A stretch of 64,000 nt of DNA from Anaerovibrio lipolyticus DSM 3074 (GTDB taxonomy: Bacteria; Bacillota; Negativicutes; Selenomonadales; Selenomonadaceae), in contig NZ_FQYW01000014.1 of the NCBI RefSeq assembly GCF_900141865.1, positions 1-64,000 on the forward strand, read 5' to 3'. Positions 8,170-16,243 of the stretch are shown piece after piece (positions within the stretch are counted from its first letter, which is position 1; every line of letters starts with the position of its first letter). The notes beneath the pieces are model-generated. The model worked only from the letters and a program-made list of their open reading frames with translations. It was not told the DNA's origin and did not search any database. The translations under genes were made by a program, and so were the position numbers.

Positions 8170-8991
8170 TTAAGCAATATTTTTTATAATCCAGGCCAGC
8201 AAATGGTCTTCCACAGCACAGCCAATATGCTGTGCTATTTTTTTTGTATCCTCATGGGCGTTGGCCGGAGCTACGCCAATATCAGCGGCGGCCAGCATTT
8301 CATTATCGTTAAGATAATCACCACAAGCAATAATCTCAACCCCCGGCAGCTCTTCTCTGATAAAGGATAGCATAGAGCCTTTGGAGACATTCTTGGCTAC
8401 AAATTCATAGTAATTATCCTCAGAGTAAAAGCCATTGGCCAGTTCTGCTACTCCCATTCTTTCCGCCAAAGCCACATATTTCTCCAAATGCTCATGCTTG
8501 TCACAGGCAAAAAATTTCAGCCATGGTGTCTTCACCGTATCTGTAAGCTGTGACAAATCCGTATGGCCATAGCTATAAAACTCATTAGGCAAGCGTGGAT
8601 CATCATTGGCCTCTGGTGTAATAATATGACAGTTTTCAGCAGTATAAACCTCCAAGCAGGCTTCAGGAAATTCTATCAAGGCCTGCTGGGCAAACTGTGG
8701 CCACAGCTTTTTGCTGTCAACAGCGGTCAGTGGCAAGGTTTTAATGACTTTTTTCTGCTCCCAATCATAAAGCATGGCACCATTAAAGAACACCGAAGGA
8801 GCATTAATTGGCAAGCCCTTGACATAACCTGCCGCCGCTTCCGGTGTGCGGCCGGTGGCGATGGCAAAGTGTCCACCACCTTTAACAAATTCTTCAATGG
8901 CAGCCTTATTTTCTGGTGAAATCACACCATCACGGGGAATTAGGGTACCATCCAAATCAGAAATAATCATTTTTCCTGTATATTTTCCCAT
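8170..8991 (-). CDS. Cof-type HAD-IIB family phosphatase
   Basis: A 273-residue cytoplasmic hydrolase of the haloacid dehalogenase superfamily. Motif I is SDLDGTLIP (catalytic Asp nucleophile), motif II is the TGR in FAIATGRTPEA, and the C-terminal motif IV is GDYLNDNEML (Mg ligands). The large insertion between motifs II and III is the C2B cap of the Cof/YidA group, which dephosphorylates sugar phosphates and flavin-related phosphates. The exact substrate is unknown. The ATG at 8991 was chosen because GAGGAG lies 8 bases upstream; an in-frame GTG at 8997 is too close to that site. It is 12 bp downstream of the response regulator and probably cotranscribed with the two-component pair. Confidence 0.85.
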   Translation of the reverse strand: MGKYTGKMIISDLDGTLIPRDGVISPENKAAIEEFVKGGGHFAIATGRTPEAAAGYVKGLPINAPSVFFNGAMLYDWEQKKVIKTLPLTAVDSKKLWPQFAQQALIEFPEACLEVYTAENCHIITPEANDDPRLPNEFYSYGHTDLSQLTDTVKTPWLKFFACDKHEHLEKYVALAERMGVAELANGFYSEDNYYEFVAKNVSKGSMLSFIREELPGVEIIACGDYLNDNEMLAAADIGVAPANAHEDTKKIAQHIGCAVEDHLLAWIIKNIA

Positions 8992-9003
8992 AATCACAAC
9001 TCC

Positions 9004-9768
9004 TCACAGCTTAATACCCACAGTTATTTCCTGCATAAACGCCTTAGGTGTAGTATGAAGGTACTTCTTAAATGCCTGGGTGAAATTTTTATAGTCGCCA
9101 AAGCCCGTCTGCTCTGCCACCTCATAGACCCTCCATGTACCCGCCTGGAGCATTTCTATGGCCTGCTGTAACCGATACTGGGTTAAAAGGCCACCAAAGG
9201 TCAGTCCCGTTTCCTCCTTTAGCTTCCTCGAAAGATAACTAAAAGAAACTCCCAGCTCTTCAGCTATAGCCTCACCGCTCAGACGCCCCTGAAAGCCCTC
9301 TTCAATGCGTTTCAGAACCTTTTGAACATAAGGGTTCCCTGTATGATATGCCGCCCGCAGGCCCTCATCCCAAGATAATTCCTCACTTTTCTTGACTTCC
9401 CTGTGTCCGTCAATTTTCGCCAAAGCATTTGTTAAATCCGTCTCATTAACGGGTTTAAGCAGGTAGTCAGTAACATCCAGCTGTAATGCCCGCTGGGCAT
9501 ACGAAAAATCTGCATAGCTGGTGAGATAAATTATTTTGGCAGGATTGTCCGCAGCCTTTAACGCTTCTGTCATGGCAATACCATCCATCACCGGCATCTT
9601 TATATCCGTTAGTACAACGTCCGGTTTAGTAGCTGCAATGACCTCCAAGGCCTCCTTGCCGTTAGCAGCTTCTCCCACCACCTTGGCCCCCATTTTCAGC
9701 CAGTCAATGGTACACACCAGCCCACGACGTATTATTTCTTCATCTTCCACAATAACCAAATTAAGCAT
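9004..9768 (-). CDS. YesN-type response regulator (receiver + AraC HTH)
   Basis: A 254-residue response regulator. Residues 1-120 are a CheY-like receiver: EDEE acidic pocket, phospho-acceptor Asp in VVLTDIKMP near residue 55, and the Lys of LLKPVNETD. Residues about 150-250 hold two AraC-family helix-turn-helix motifs (SFSYLSRKLKEETG and the FGDYKNFTQAFKKYLHTTP signature). This is the YesN architecture. The partner is the histidine kinase immediately upstream: the genes overlap by 8 bp and the AGGAG site lies inside the kinase gene. YesMN systems in Firmicutes often control adjacent solute-binding-protein ABC operons; here the iron-type ABC operon immediately upstream is the obvious candidate target. 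Confidence 0.9.
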   Translation of the reverse strand: MLNLVIVEDEEIIRRGLVCTIDWLKMGAKVVGEAANGKEALEVIAATKPDVVLTDIKMPVMDGIAMTEALKAADNPAKIIYLTSYADFSYAQRALQLDVTDYLLKPVNETDLTNALAKIDGHREVKKSEELSWDEGLRAAYHTGNPYVQKVLKRIEEGFQGRLSGEAIAEELGVSFSYLSRKLKEETGLTFGGLLTQYRLQQAIEMLQAGTWRVYEVAEQTGFGDYKNFTQAFKKYLHTTPKAFMQEITVGIKL

Positions 9769-11311
9769 CTTTCCGCTCCTTCTTCGCCAGAGGCAAACTC
9801 AGGCGAATTTCCGTGCCGCCATCATGGGGACAGCTAATTGTTAAACCATAATCCGTGCCATAAATCAGCTGCAAACGCCGCTGCACATTGAATAGTCCCC
9901 AATGTCCCGTATCATTTTCACTGCTTTCCAAAAGTTTTCGCAGCTGGGCCAATTTCTCATCTTCTATACCACGACCAGCATCCTTTACCAATACATGTAG
10001 CTGCCCGTCTGAAATCCCCACCTGAAAACTAATCTTTAGCTTGCCACATTCATCCTCACCATATTTGATGGCATTTTCCAATAGCGGCTGAAAGAGCAGC
10101 TTTGGAATAGCGGCTGAACGGGCTGCCTGTTCAATATGGGCATCAAATTCCAACCGACTGCCAAAGCGATACTGTTGGATTTTTATGTAGCTTTCCAGAT
10201 ATTTTATATCCTCCTGAAGCTCCACCTGCTGACCGCTACTGGTAATACTATATCGCAATAAGGTCGACAGGGCCATAATCATCTCGGTAGCCGCCCCAGG
10301 ATCCAAGCGCACCATGAATTTAATATTTTCCAGGGTATTAAAAAGAAAATGAGGGTTGAACTGTGATTCCAACTCCCGCAATTCCGCAATGACAGTAAGA
10401 TGGTCTATGGCCTGACTGGTCATCTTGGTTTCCTGGGCAATACTGCGCAAAATCAAAGGCACCATGAACAATACAGCCAGTAAAATTGCCCCCGCCCCAA
10501 TGGCATAACGCATTAGCAGGTCTGAAACTCTCGATATGGACTGGAGTCGATAGCTTTCACCGCCAAAATCTATATCCTGTTGTGAAACATAGTAAATTCC
10601 CTTGTTGGTAGACACAAGACCATTTTGCTTTTGGGCAAAATCCCCTAGAACCTTACGATGATCTACCACCTCATCAGCTGCTTTTACCAACCGGGCATTA
10701 TCCAGCTTATCGGACAGAATAATACCTGAGCGGCCATCCCCAACCAATTGCTGCAAATAACTAGCCGGCAAAATATAAATCAAATAGCCTGCTACCTGCC
10801 CCTTGATACAAACTGCCTGACCACAGACTAAATCCTGTCCATCTGGCTGCAGCAAAAATTCATGCTTTGGAAGCCCAGGCTGATCAGCCAACCGCGACCA
10901 TATACCCCAATCACGTTCCACTGGGAATAAATTAGTTGGCAATTTATCCTTGCTCCCCAGAATGATCCTTCCCTTGGTATCCAACAAGTAAAACTCCACT
11001 CCACGATAACTGGTATCAGAATAGAGTCTGGCAAAAGCCTCCGCCCGTAAAGCCTTATCACTCTCCCAAAGGGAAAGAGCCGGCACAGTCCCCAGAAATT
11101 CTGCTTCTACCTCAGAACGATGCAAAAATTCCTTGCTGATATTAGAAAGGACATCTGCCGCCAGCTCCCGTGCTTCGTGGTTAACCTGTATAACTGCATA
11201 CCGCCAGCTATCCAGCATTAACAACGACCCCAGAAATACCATTATCAACACTGGTACTAAAGCATACCAGGCCAACGTCCGCTGCAGACGGGATTCAAAA
11301 TAACGGTGCAT
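9761..11311 (-). CDS. YesM-type sensor histidine kinase
   Basis: A 516-residue membrane kinase. A helix at about 15-35 and another at about 262-285 flank a roughly 225-residue extracytoplasmic sensor region (dCache-like by length, not by recognised motif). The cytoplasmic part has the His_kinase (PF06580) phospho-acceptor motif ELESQFNPHFLFNTLENIKF, the N-box LLENAIKYGEDE and the ATP-lid VKDAGRGIEDEKL. An AGGAG site is 9 bases before ATG 11311. A dispersed hairpin repeat (copy B) lies just upstream and contributes a TATAAT hexamer. The sensed signal is unknown. The neighbouring ABC operon suggests sensing related to its substrate, but this is inference. Confidence 0.9.
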   Translation of the reverse strand: MHRYFESRLQRTLAWYALVPVLIMVFLGSLLMLDSWRYAVIQVNHEARELAADVLSNISKEFLHRSEVEAEFLGTVPALSLWESDKALRAEAFARLYSDTSYRGVEFYLLDTKGRIILGSKDKLPTNLFPVERDWGIWSRLADQPGLPKHEFLLQPDGQDLVCGQAVCIKGQVAGYLIYILPASYLQQLVGDGRSGIILSDKLDNARLVKAADEVVDHRKVLGDFAQKQNGLVSTNKGIYYVSQQDIDFGGESYRLQSISRVSDLLMRYAIGAGAILLAVLFMVPLILRSIAQETKMTSQAIDHLTVIAELRELESQFNPHFLFNTLENIKFMVRLDPGAATEMIMALSTLLRYSITSSGQQVELQEDIKYLESYIKIQQYRFGSRLEFDAHIEQAARSAAIPKLLFQPLLENAIKYGEDECGKLKISFQVGISDGQLHVLVKDAGRGIEDEKLAQLRKLLESSENDTGHWGLFNVQRRLQLIYGTDYGLTISCPHDGGTEIRLSLPLAKKERKDA

Positions 11312-11346
11312 GACGGGCCGCTCCTTTCGTAAAATGTTACAACTAT

Positions 11347-11400
11347 ATTATAACGCCATTGTTCAATTTTTTCTTCTTTAGAAGAAAAGAATAATCTTCC
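11347..11400. repeat. Dispersed hairpin repeat, copy B
   Basis: ATTATAACGCCATTGTTCAA (11347-11366) is identical to the left end of copy A. A T-rich/A-rich imperfect stem follows (TTTCTTC pairing with GAAGAAA) and then AATCTTCC, also shared with copy A. The GCGTTTCAA right end is missing. Read on the minus strand, its end gives CGTTATAAT, a -10-like hexamer about 36 bases before the histidine kinase start. Confidence 0.6.
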
Positions 11401-11422
11401 AATTATATAAATGAAACAAAAT

Positions 11423-11472
11423 AGCGTGAAAAGCCAATTGCCTAAACAGAACATACTTTGGCTTTCCACGCT
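11423..11472 (-). terminator. Terminator of the iron-type ABC operon
   Basis: AGCGTGAAAAGCCAA (11423-11437) pairs with TTGGCTTTCCACGCT (11458-11472), 14 of 15 positions. It lies 30 bp beyond the stop codon of the solute-binding protein gene, with ATTTTG following on the minus strand. Confidence 0.7.
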
Positions 11473-11503
11473 ATATGATGGGTCTAATTACTACACGTTC
11501 AAA

Positions 11504-12547
11504 TTACTGCACGCTGGTGAAGATATCTCTGAACTTATCCAGCCATGCCTTCTTATTCTTGTTTACTACTTCCTCGTCATCAGTGATGGACTTAATCTCA
11601 GCCTTTGGCAGGAGACCTACAGGTGCATCTACGTCATCGCGAACACTACGGCGATGCAGCTTCTGAGTAATCAGAGTCTGAGCCTTCTTGCTGGTAATGA
11701 AATCGATGAACTTCTTAGCGTTTTCCATGTGCTTAGCATTCTTGATGATATAGATACCATCTGGTTTGGAAATAACGCCTTCCTTCATGTAAACCAGCTT
11801 AACAGGCGCACCGTCAGCAACATATTTTGCGCCACCTTCTTCGAAGGTAAGACCTACAGCATATTCACCGTCAGCAACGCCTTTGTATACAGCAGAAGAA
11901 CCGGACAGCAGCTTGCCATCGAGATTCTTGGACAGCTTAGTTACATAATCCCAACCATTGTCAGGATTGCCATTGCCCATAGCATAGAGCATGTTAATCA
12001 GATGCTCATAGGAAGAAGAAGATTTAGATGGATCAGCAAAAGCGATTCTACCCTTGAGCGCAGGATTCAACAAATCCTCATAGCCTTCTACCTTAACATC
12101 ACCAATCAGGTTAGTGTTAATCATGATAACACTTGGAATATCGGTGAAGCGGGTAATGGAGCCTTCCACATTCTTGAAATCCTTCTGAATATGGTCTTCA
12201 TTAATGGAACGATATTCCTCAAAGAGTGCAGCCTTAGGCTTTACAGTGGAAAGAGAGCCACCCCAGAAGATATCGGCCAATGGGTTTGCTTTTTCCGATT
12301 CCACACGTTTCAAAAGCTCACCAGTACCAGCGGCTACTACCTCAACCTTTACGCCGCTTTCCTTCTCAAACTCCTCTACCAATGGATTGATAAAGGCCAG
12401 TGGATGCGGACAGTAAATTACGACTTTGTTCTCGTCGTTACCTGCAGGCTTAGCCGCATCCTTGTCACCGCCACCGCCGCAACCAGCGAGACCGACGGTG
12501 AGCATTGCCGCACCTAAAAGTCCGGCAATAAGTTTTTTCAGCTTCAT
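11504..12547 (-). CDS. Iron(III)-type ABC transporter substrate-binding lipoprotein
   Basis: A 347-residue lipoprotein: MKLKK basic start, hydrophobic stretch and LAGC lipobox with the lipidated Cys at residue 23. The mature protein is a family 1 extracellular solute-binding protein of the FbpA/AfuA/FutA type. Recognisable segments are VVIYCPHP near the start, ANPLADIFWGG, and VGLTFEEGGAKY. Members bind ferric iron or, in related branches, phosphonates or thiamine, so the exact ligand is not certain. It is the last gene of a three-gene operon after the ATPase and fused permease, separated from the permease by a 48-bp gap holding an AU-rich hairpin followed by T7. AAGGAGG lies about 8 bases before ATG. 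Confidence 0.87.
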   Translation of the reverse strand: MKLKKLIAGLLGAAMLTVGLAGCGGGGDKDAAKPAGNDENKVVIYCPHPLAFINPLVEEFEKESGVKVEVVAAGTGELLKRVESEKANPLADIFWGGSLSTVKPKAALFEEYRSINEDHIQKDFKNVEGSITRFTDIPSVIMINTNLIGDVKVEGYEDLLNPALKGRIAFADPSKSSSSYEHLINMLYAMGNGNPDNGWDYVTKLSKNLDGKLLSGSSAVYKGVADGEYAVGLTFEEGGAKYVADGAPVKLVYMKEGVISKPDGIYIIKNAKHMENAKKFIDFITSKKAQTLITQKLHRRSVRDDVDAPVGLLPKAEIKSITDDEEVVNKNKKAWLDKFRDIFTSVQ

Positions 12548-12563
12548 AATGAAACCTCCTTAA

Positions 12564-12588
12564 AAAAAGTTATAGTACTATAACGCCT
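12564..12588 (-). promoter_or_regulatory. AU-rich hairpin with U7 tail between permease and binding-protein genes
   Basis: On the minus strand GTTATAG-TA-CTATAAC is followed by seven T and then directly by the AAGGAGG site of the binding-protein gene. A second small stem AACGC/GCGTT lies just upstream. It looks like a weak intrinsic terminator or an RNA processing/stability element that adjusts binding-protein level relative to the permease. Confidence 0.45.
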
Positions 12589-12595
12589 AAAGCGT

Positions 12596-14245
12596 TTATA
12601 ACGTAACATCCCGGCGGCCGGACACCTTAAAGAAGATAACCATGGCCGTGATGGTCGTTATCGTAAGTATAGTAGACAGAGCCGCTGCTGTGCCGTAGCT
12701 GGCACGAATAACCTCGGTATAAATGGCAACCGACATGGTTTTAGTGGCTCCAGTAAAGAGGATAACCGAGGAACTCAATTCGTTAATAGCCGTAATCCAG
12801 GAAATAATAGCTCCACTCATTACACCTGGCAACATCATCACTGCCGTAACCTTGAAGAAGGTTTTAAGCGGTGATGCCCCCAAGCTTATGGATGCCTCCT
12901 CCAGACTCGGACTCAGCTGATAAAGGATAGCTGAGCTGGAACGGAGGGTGTATGGCAAACGTCGGATAACCAGTGAAATGATGATAATAAGCGCTGTGCC
13001 TGACAGAAGCATAGGGTCATCATTGAAGGCCAGGAGCAGGGTAATACCAAGTACGGAGCCTGGAATGATATAAGGGAACATAGTCAAGGTATCAATGATA
13101 TCAGTCAGCCAGCTCTTCTTGCGGGTTGTCAGATATGCCACCGTCATGCCCAGGAACACAATTACAGCCATGGCTGCGGTACTAAAAATGTAAGTGTTAC
13201 TGATAGCTGTTCCCAAGGAACCAAATATCGTGCGGTAGCTGTCCAAGGAATAACCATCCACGAAAATGGCACCGTTAGTTTTAAGGAAAGAAGTGTAGAT
13301 AACTACCAGCTGAGGAATCATGGATAAAGCCACCAGCAGATAGATACACAGATGCATAACCACATTCTTGATACCCTTCATCTCTCCCACAGGCAAAGGC
13401 CGCAGGGAACTCATGGTGAAGGATTTCTTATTTACTACATATTTCTGCAGCATAAAGATGGTGGAGGTAATCAATACCATAATAGCTGCCATAGCCGCTG
13501 CAAAGTTAGCCTGATCACCAACCTCGTTGATGAACTCAGAATAAATCATAACCGGCATAACGTTGAAGCCCTCACCAATCAACATTGGTGTACCAAAATC
13601 TGCCATAGCATTCATAAATACCATTAAGGCTCCGGCAAGTATGGTTGGCGTAATCAGTGGCAACATAATGGTAACCACTTTTTTGATACCGCTGCATCCC
13701 AAGCTCTCTGCTGCTTCAATCAAGGCTGAGTCAATATTTTTCATGGCTCCGGCCACATAGAGGTAGATGAACGGATATAGCTTCAAGGTCAGAACCAGCA
13801 ATATCCCGGCAAAACCGTAGATAGACGGGAATTCTATACCCATACCGGCCAGCCACTGGGTCAAAATACCGCTGCGACCACCGATTAAAATCCAGGAGTA
13901 AGCACCGATAAATGGCGGTGAAAGCAAAGAAATGATAATGCAGATTTCCACAATTCCCTTGCCCCGAACCTTGAACAGAGTCATAAAATAAGCCAAGGCC
14001 GTGCCCACAACTACCGCCAGCACCGTCACACAGGCGGTAACGCTGAAGCTGTTAATCATGGACTGGTAGTAATACTTCCTTTCAAAGAAGTGGGTGAAGT
14101 TCTCCATGGTGAAAGCCCCGGTAGTGGCATCCTGAAATGCACTGAGGAACAGGGAGAACAGCGGATAAATCAGAAATAGTCCAAAGATAACTATGGAAAG
14201 CAGGGTTATCCAAGCCCAGAAGTCCCATTGGAATTTCTTATTCAT
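12596..14245 (-). CDS. Iron(III)-type ABC transporter permease (two fused domains)
   Basis: A 549-residue inner-membrane protein with about 12 helices. It comprises two tandem binding-protein-dependent permease domains (roughly 1-270 and 290-549), the arrangement found in FbpB/AfuB. Each half has an EAA-type coupling loop: ALIEAAESLGCSG in the first half and PSLEEASISLGASP in the second. These contact the ATPase encoded upstream. The start at 14245 overlaps the ATPase stop by 8 bp and is preceded by GGTGG. In-frame codons further upstream lie deep inside the ATPase gene and were rejected. It is the translocation channel for the substrate delivered by the lipoprotein at 11504-12547. Confidence 0.88.
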   Translation of the reverse strand: MNKKFQWDFWAWITLLSIVIFGLFLIYPLFSLFLSAFQDATTGAFTMENFTHFFERKYYYQSMINSFSVTACVTVLAVVVGTALAYFMTLFKVRGKGIVEICIIISLLSPPFIGAYSWILIGGRSGILTQWLAGMGIEFPSIYGFAGILLVLTLKLYPFIYLYVAGAMKNIDSALIEAAESLGCSGIKKVVTIMLPLITPTILAGALMVFMNAMADFGTPMLIGEGFNVMPVMIYSEFINEVGDQANFAAAMAAIMVLITSTIFMLQKYVVNKKSFTMSSLRPLPVGEMKGIKNVVMHLCIYLLVALSMIPQLVVIYTSFLKTNGAIFVDGYSLDSYRTIFGSLGTAISNTYIFSTAAMAVIVFLGMTVAYLTTRKKSWLTDIIDTLTMFPYIIPGSVLGITLLLAFNDDPMLLSGTALIIIISLVIRRLPYTLRSSSAILYQLSPSLEEASISLGASPLKTFFKVTAVMMLPGVMSGAIISWITAINELSSSVILFTGATKTMSVAIYTEVIRASYGTAAALSTILTITTITAMVIFFKVSGRRDVTL

Positions 14246-15362
14246 TTTCCACCACACCTTCCATAAGGCTCTTGCTGCCATCTGCACGGAATACATTAAT
14301 CTTGGCGGCATTAGGCTTCAGATATACCGTATCTCCGATTTCCAGAACCTTTTCTGCATGTCCCAAATCCTGGCTATACTCAATAGCAGGCTGGTCAGGA
14401 ACCAGCATATCATCTGGAAAATCAAGTCCATAAGTAATATATTTGCCCAAGAAAACCTTGGTTTTAATTTTACACTTAATACCATGACCTTCTCCACAGA
14501 TGGAAAATTCTTCCGGACGTACTGCAATGGTAACATCATCGCCGATTTTTCCCTCTTCCCCAATGGTACTCATTGGAAGGACGAAGCCATCTGCAAAAAC
14601 TACTGCTTTGCCGCCGTTAGCTTCCTCAATGCGTCCCTTAAAGAGATTGGAATGACCGATAAAGGTTGCTACAAACACGTTGTATGGACGGGTATATATA
14701 GTATGTGGTGTGCCCGTCTGTTGAATAACACCCTTCTTCATGACAGCGATTCTATCAGAAATTGCCAGAGCTTCTTCCTGGTCATGGGTTACATAAACAG
14801 TGGTAATGCCAACCTGTTTCTGTACCTCCCGGATAGCCGAGCGCATCTCCACACGCAGCTTGGCATCCAGATTGGACAGAGGCTCATCCATCAGCAGTAC
14901 ACTTGGATGAATAACGATGGCACGGGCAAGTGCCACACGCTGCTGCTGACCGCCGGACAGTCGCTCTGGAAGTCTGTCCTGATACTCCGTAATCTGTACC
15001 ACATCGAGAATCTTGTCCACCTTGGTCTTCATCTCATCCTTTGGCATATTGCGAAGCTTTAAACCGTATTCCACATTTTCCCGCACAGTGAGATGTGGGA
15101 ATATTGCATAGCTTTGGAATACCATACCAATATTTCTCTTATGGGCCGGAATGTCATTAATTACCTGATCATTAAAGCGAATCTGGCCGCCCTCAATACT
15201 ATTAAATCCTGCAATCATACGCAAAAGCGTAGTCTTGCCACAGCCCGAAGGCCCCAACAAGGTGAAGAACTCCCCGTTTTTAATGTTCTGGGTCAGCTGG
15301 GGTATAATTGTCAGATCACCATAACGCTTAACCACTTTATCTGCCGTGATGGCAACACTCAT
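14238..15362 (-). CDS. Iron(III)-type ABC transporter ATP-binding protein
   Basis: A 374-residue ATPase. It has Walker A GPSGCGKTT, Q-loop VFQSYAIFPH, signature LSGGQQQR, Walker B VLLMDEP and the switch His in VYVTHDQEEA. The C-terminal third (about 240-374) is a TOBE/OB-fold regulatory domain, as in FbpC/PotA-type subunits. It energises the permease encoded next. ATG 15362 was chosen because GGAGGAGAGGG lies upstream with a short spacer; an earlier in-frame codon at 15377 falls before that site. It is the first gene of the operon. I saw no convincing Fur box in the upstream 130 bp. Confidence 0.9.
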   Translation of the reverse strand: MSVAITADKVVKRYGDLTIIPQLTQNIKNGEFFTLLGPSGCGKTTLLRMIAGFNSIEGGQIRFNDQVINDIPAHKRNIGMVFQSYAIFPHLTVRENVEYGLKLRNMPKDEMKTKVDKILDVVQITEYQDRLPERLSGGQQQRVALARAIVIHPSVLLMDEPLSNLDAKLRVEMRSAIREVQKQVGITTVYVTHDQEEALAISDRIAVMKKGVIQQTGTPHTIYTRPYNVFVATFIGHSNLFKGRIEEANGGKAVVFADGFVLPMSTIGEEGKIGDDVTIAVRPEEFSICGEGHGIKCKIKTKVFLGKYITYGLDFPDDMLVPDQPAIEYSQDLGHAEKVLEIGDTVYLKPNAAKINVFRADGSKSLMEGVVENE

Positions 15363-15513
15363 TGCCCTCTCCTCCATTCGTATTATCTATTATTTGGTAT
15401 CTTTACACATATTTTATAGTCAGCAATAATAGTAAACAAGCCAAAATATTATACAATTGTCAGAAAAATTGAACTTTGTATGAAAATTTAGTAAACTTCG
15501 ACTTTTTTTGCAA

Positions 15514-15560
15514 CAAAAAAAACACGACTGAAAAGCAATACTAACCTTCTCAGTCGTGTC
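15514..15560 (-). terminator. Terminator of the CheB gene
   Basis: ACACGACTGA (15522-15531) pairs perfectly with TCAGTCGTGT (15550-15559). On the minus strand the stem is followed by a run of T. It lies directly after the CheB stop codon and insulates it from the ABC operon promoter region. Confidence 0.85.
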
Positions 15561-16196
15561 TTATCTGCTAGAATATACTAATTTAGTTATTTCGTTGGCC
15601 ATGTTTTGCAAGCTGACCTGTCGTTCCACAGCCCCCATATTAAAGGCTGCCTTAGGCATACCATATACAACACAGGAGGCCTCATCCTGTCCCAAGGTAC
15701 GGGCACCGGCCTGGCGCATCTCCAATAGCTTGGCTGCTCCATCAACACCCATCCCAGTGAGAATAACCCCCACCGCTTTATTACCAATAACTTTGGCAAC
15801 AGATTCAAAAAGCACATCTGCCGATGATAATACACCGTGAATACGTTCACCAGCTTTGCAGTGAATACAGATAGATCCCGGCGAACCGGTAATGGACATA
15901 TGCTTGTCACCAGGAGCTATATAAATTGTATTTGGCTTGGCGTATTCACCCTCCACCGCTTCCTTTACTGTCAGCTCACACTCCCTGTCCAAACGGGCAG
16001 CAAAAAGCTTGGAAAAAGTAGCACTAATGTGCTGCACCACCATAACAGGTGGCAGAGGTGGCTTCAGCTTTGACAAAATTTCAGACAATGCTTCCGTACC
16101 ACCAGTAGATGACCCTATAGCTATAAGGCTGCACCATGACGTTGAGGGAGCTGAGGTGTATGATTCTCTTTTCTCGATTTTTTTAGTCGCAAACAA
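15561..16196 (-). CDS. CheB-type protein-glutamate methylesterase domain, no receiver
   Basis: A 211-residue protein consisting only of a CheB methylesterase domain. The Ser of AIGSSTGGTEAL, the His of VVQHIS and the Asp of LTGMGVDGA form the expected catalytic triad. Canonical CheB has an N-terminal receiver of about 120 residues that gates this domain; here only about 25 unstructured residues precede it. No cheA, cheR, cheW or receptor gene is in the window. The start is TTG at 16196, preceded by AAGGA with a 9-base spacer; an in-frame stop just upstream excludes a longer protein. It follows the PAS/degenerate-kinase gene by 47 bp and is probably cotranscribed. Substrate unknown. Confidence 0.83.
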   Translation of the reverse strand: MFATKKIEKRESYTSAPSTSWCSLIAIGSSTGGTEALSEILSKLKPPLPPVMVVQHISATFSKLFAARLDRECELTVKEAVEGEYAKPNTIYIAPGDKHMSITGSPGSICIHCKAGERIHGVLSSADVLFESVAKVIGNKAVGVILTGMGVDGAAKLLEMRQAGARTLGQDEASCVVYGMPKAAFNMGAVERQVSLQNMANEITKLVYSSR

Positions 16197-16243
16197 GAAA
16201 TCACATCCTTGGAATTACCTGCAAAAAATAATTGAATCAAACA

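Noticed and set aside
11411-12517. Plus-strand open frame of about 370 codons opposite the iron-binding lipoprotein gene
   Set aside because: The minus-strand gene has a lipobox, a ribosome-binding site and operon context; the plus-strand product has no family resemblance.
15378-15513. Looked for a Fur box upstream of the iron-type ABC operon
   Set aside because: There is no recognisable GATAATGATAATCATTATC-like 19-mer; the AT-rich stretches there are not palindromic enough.
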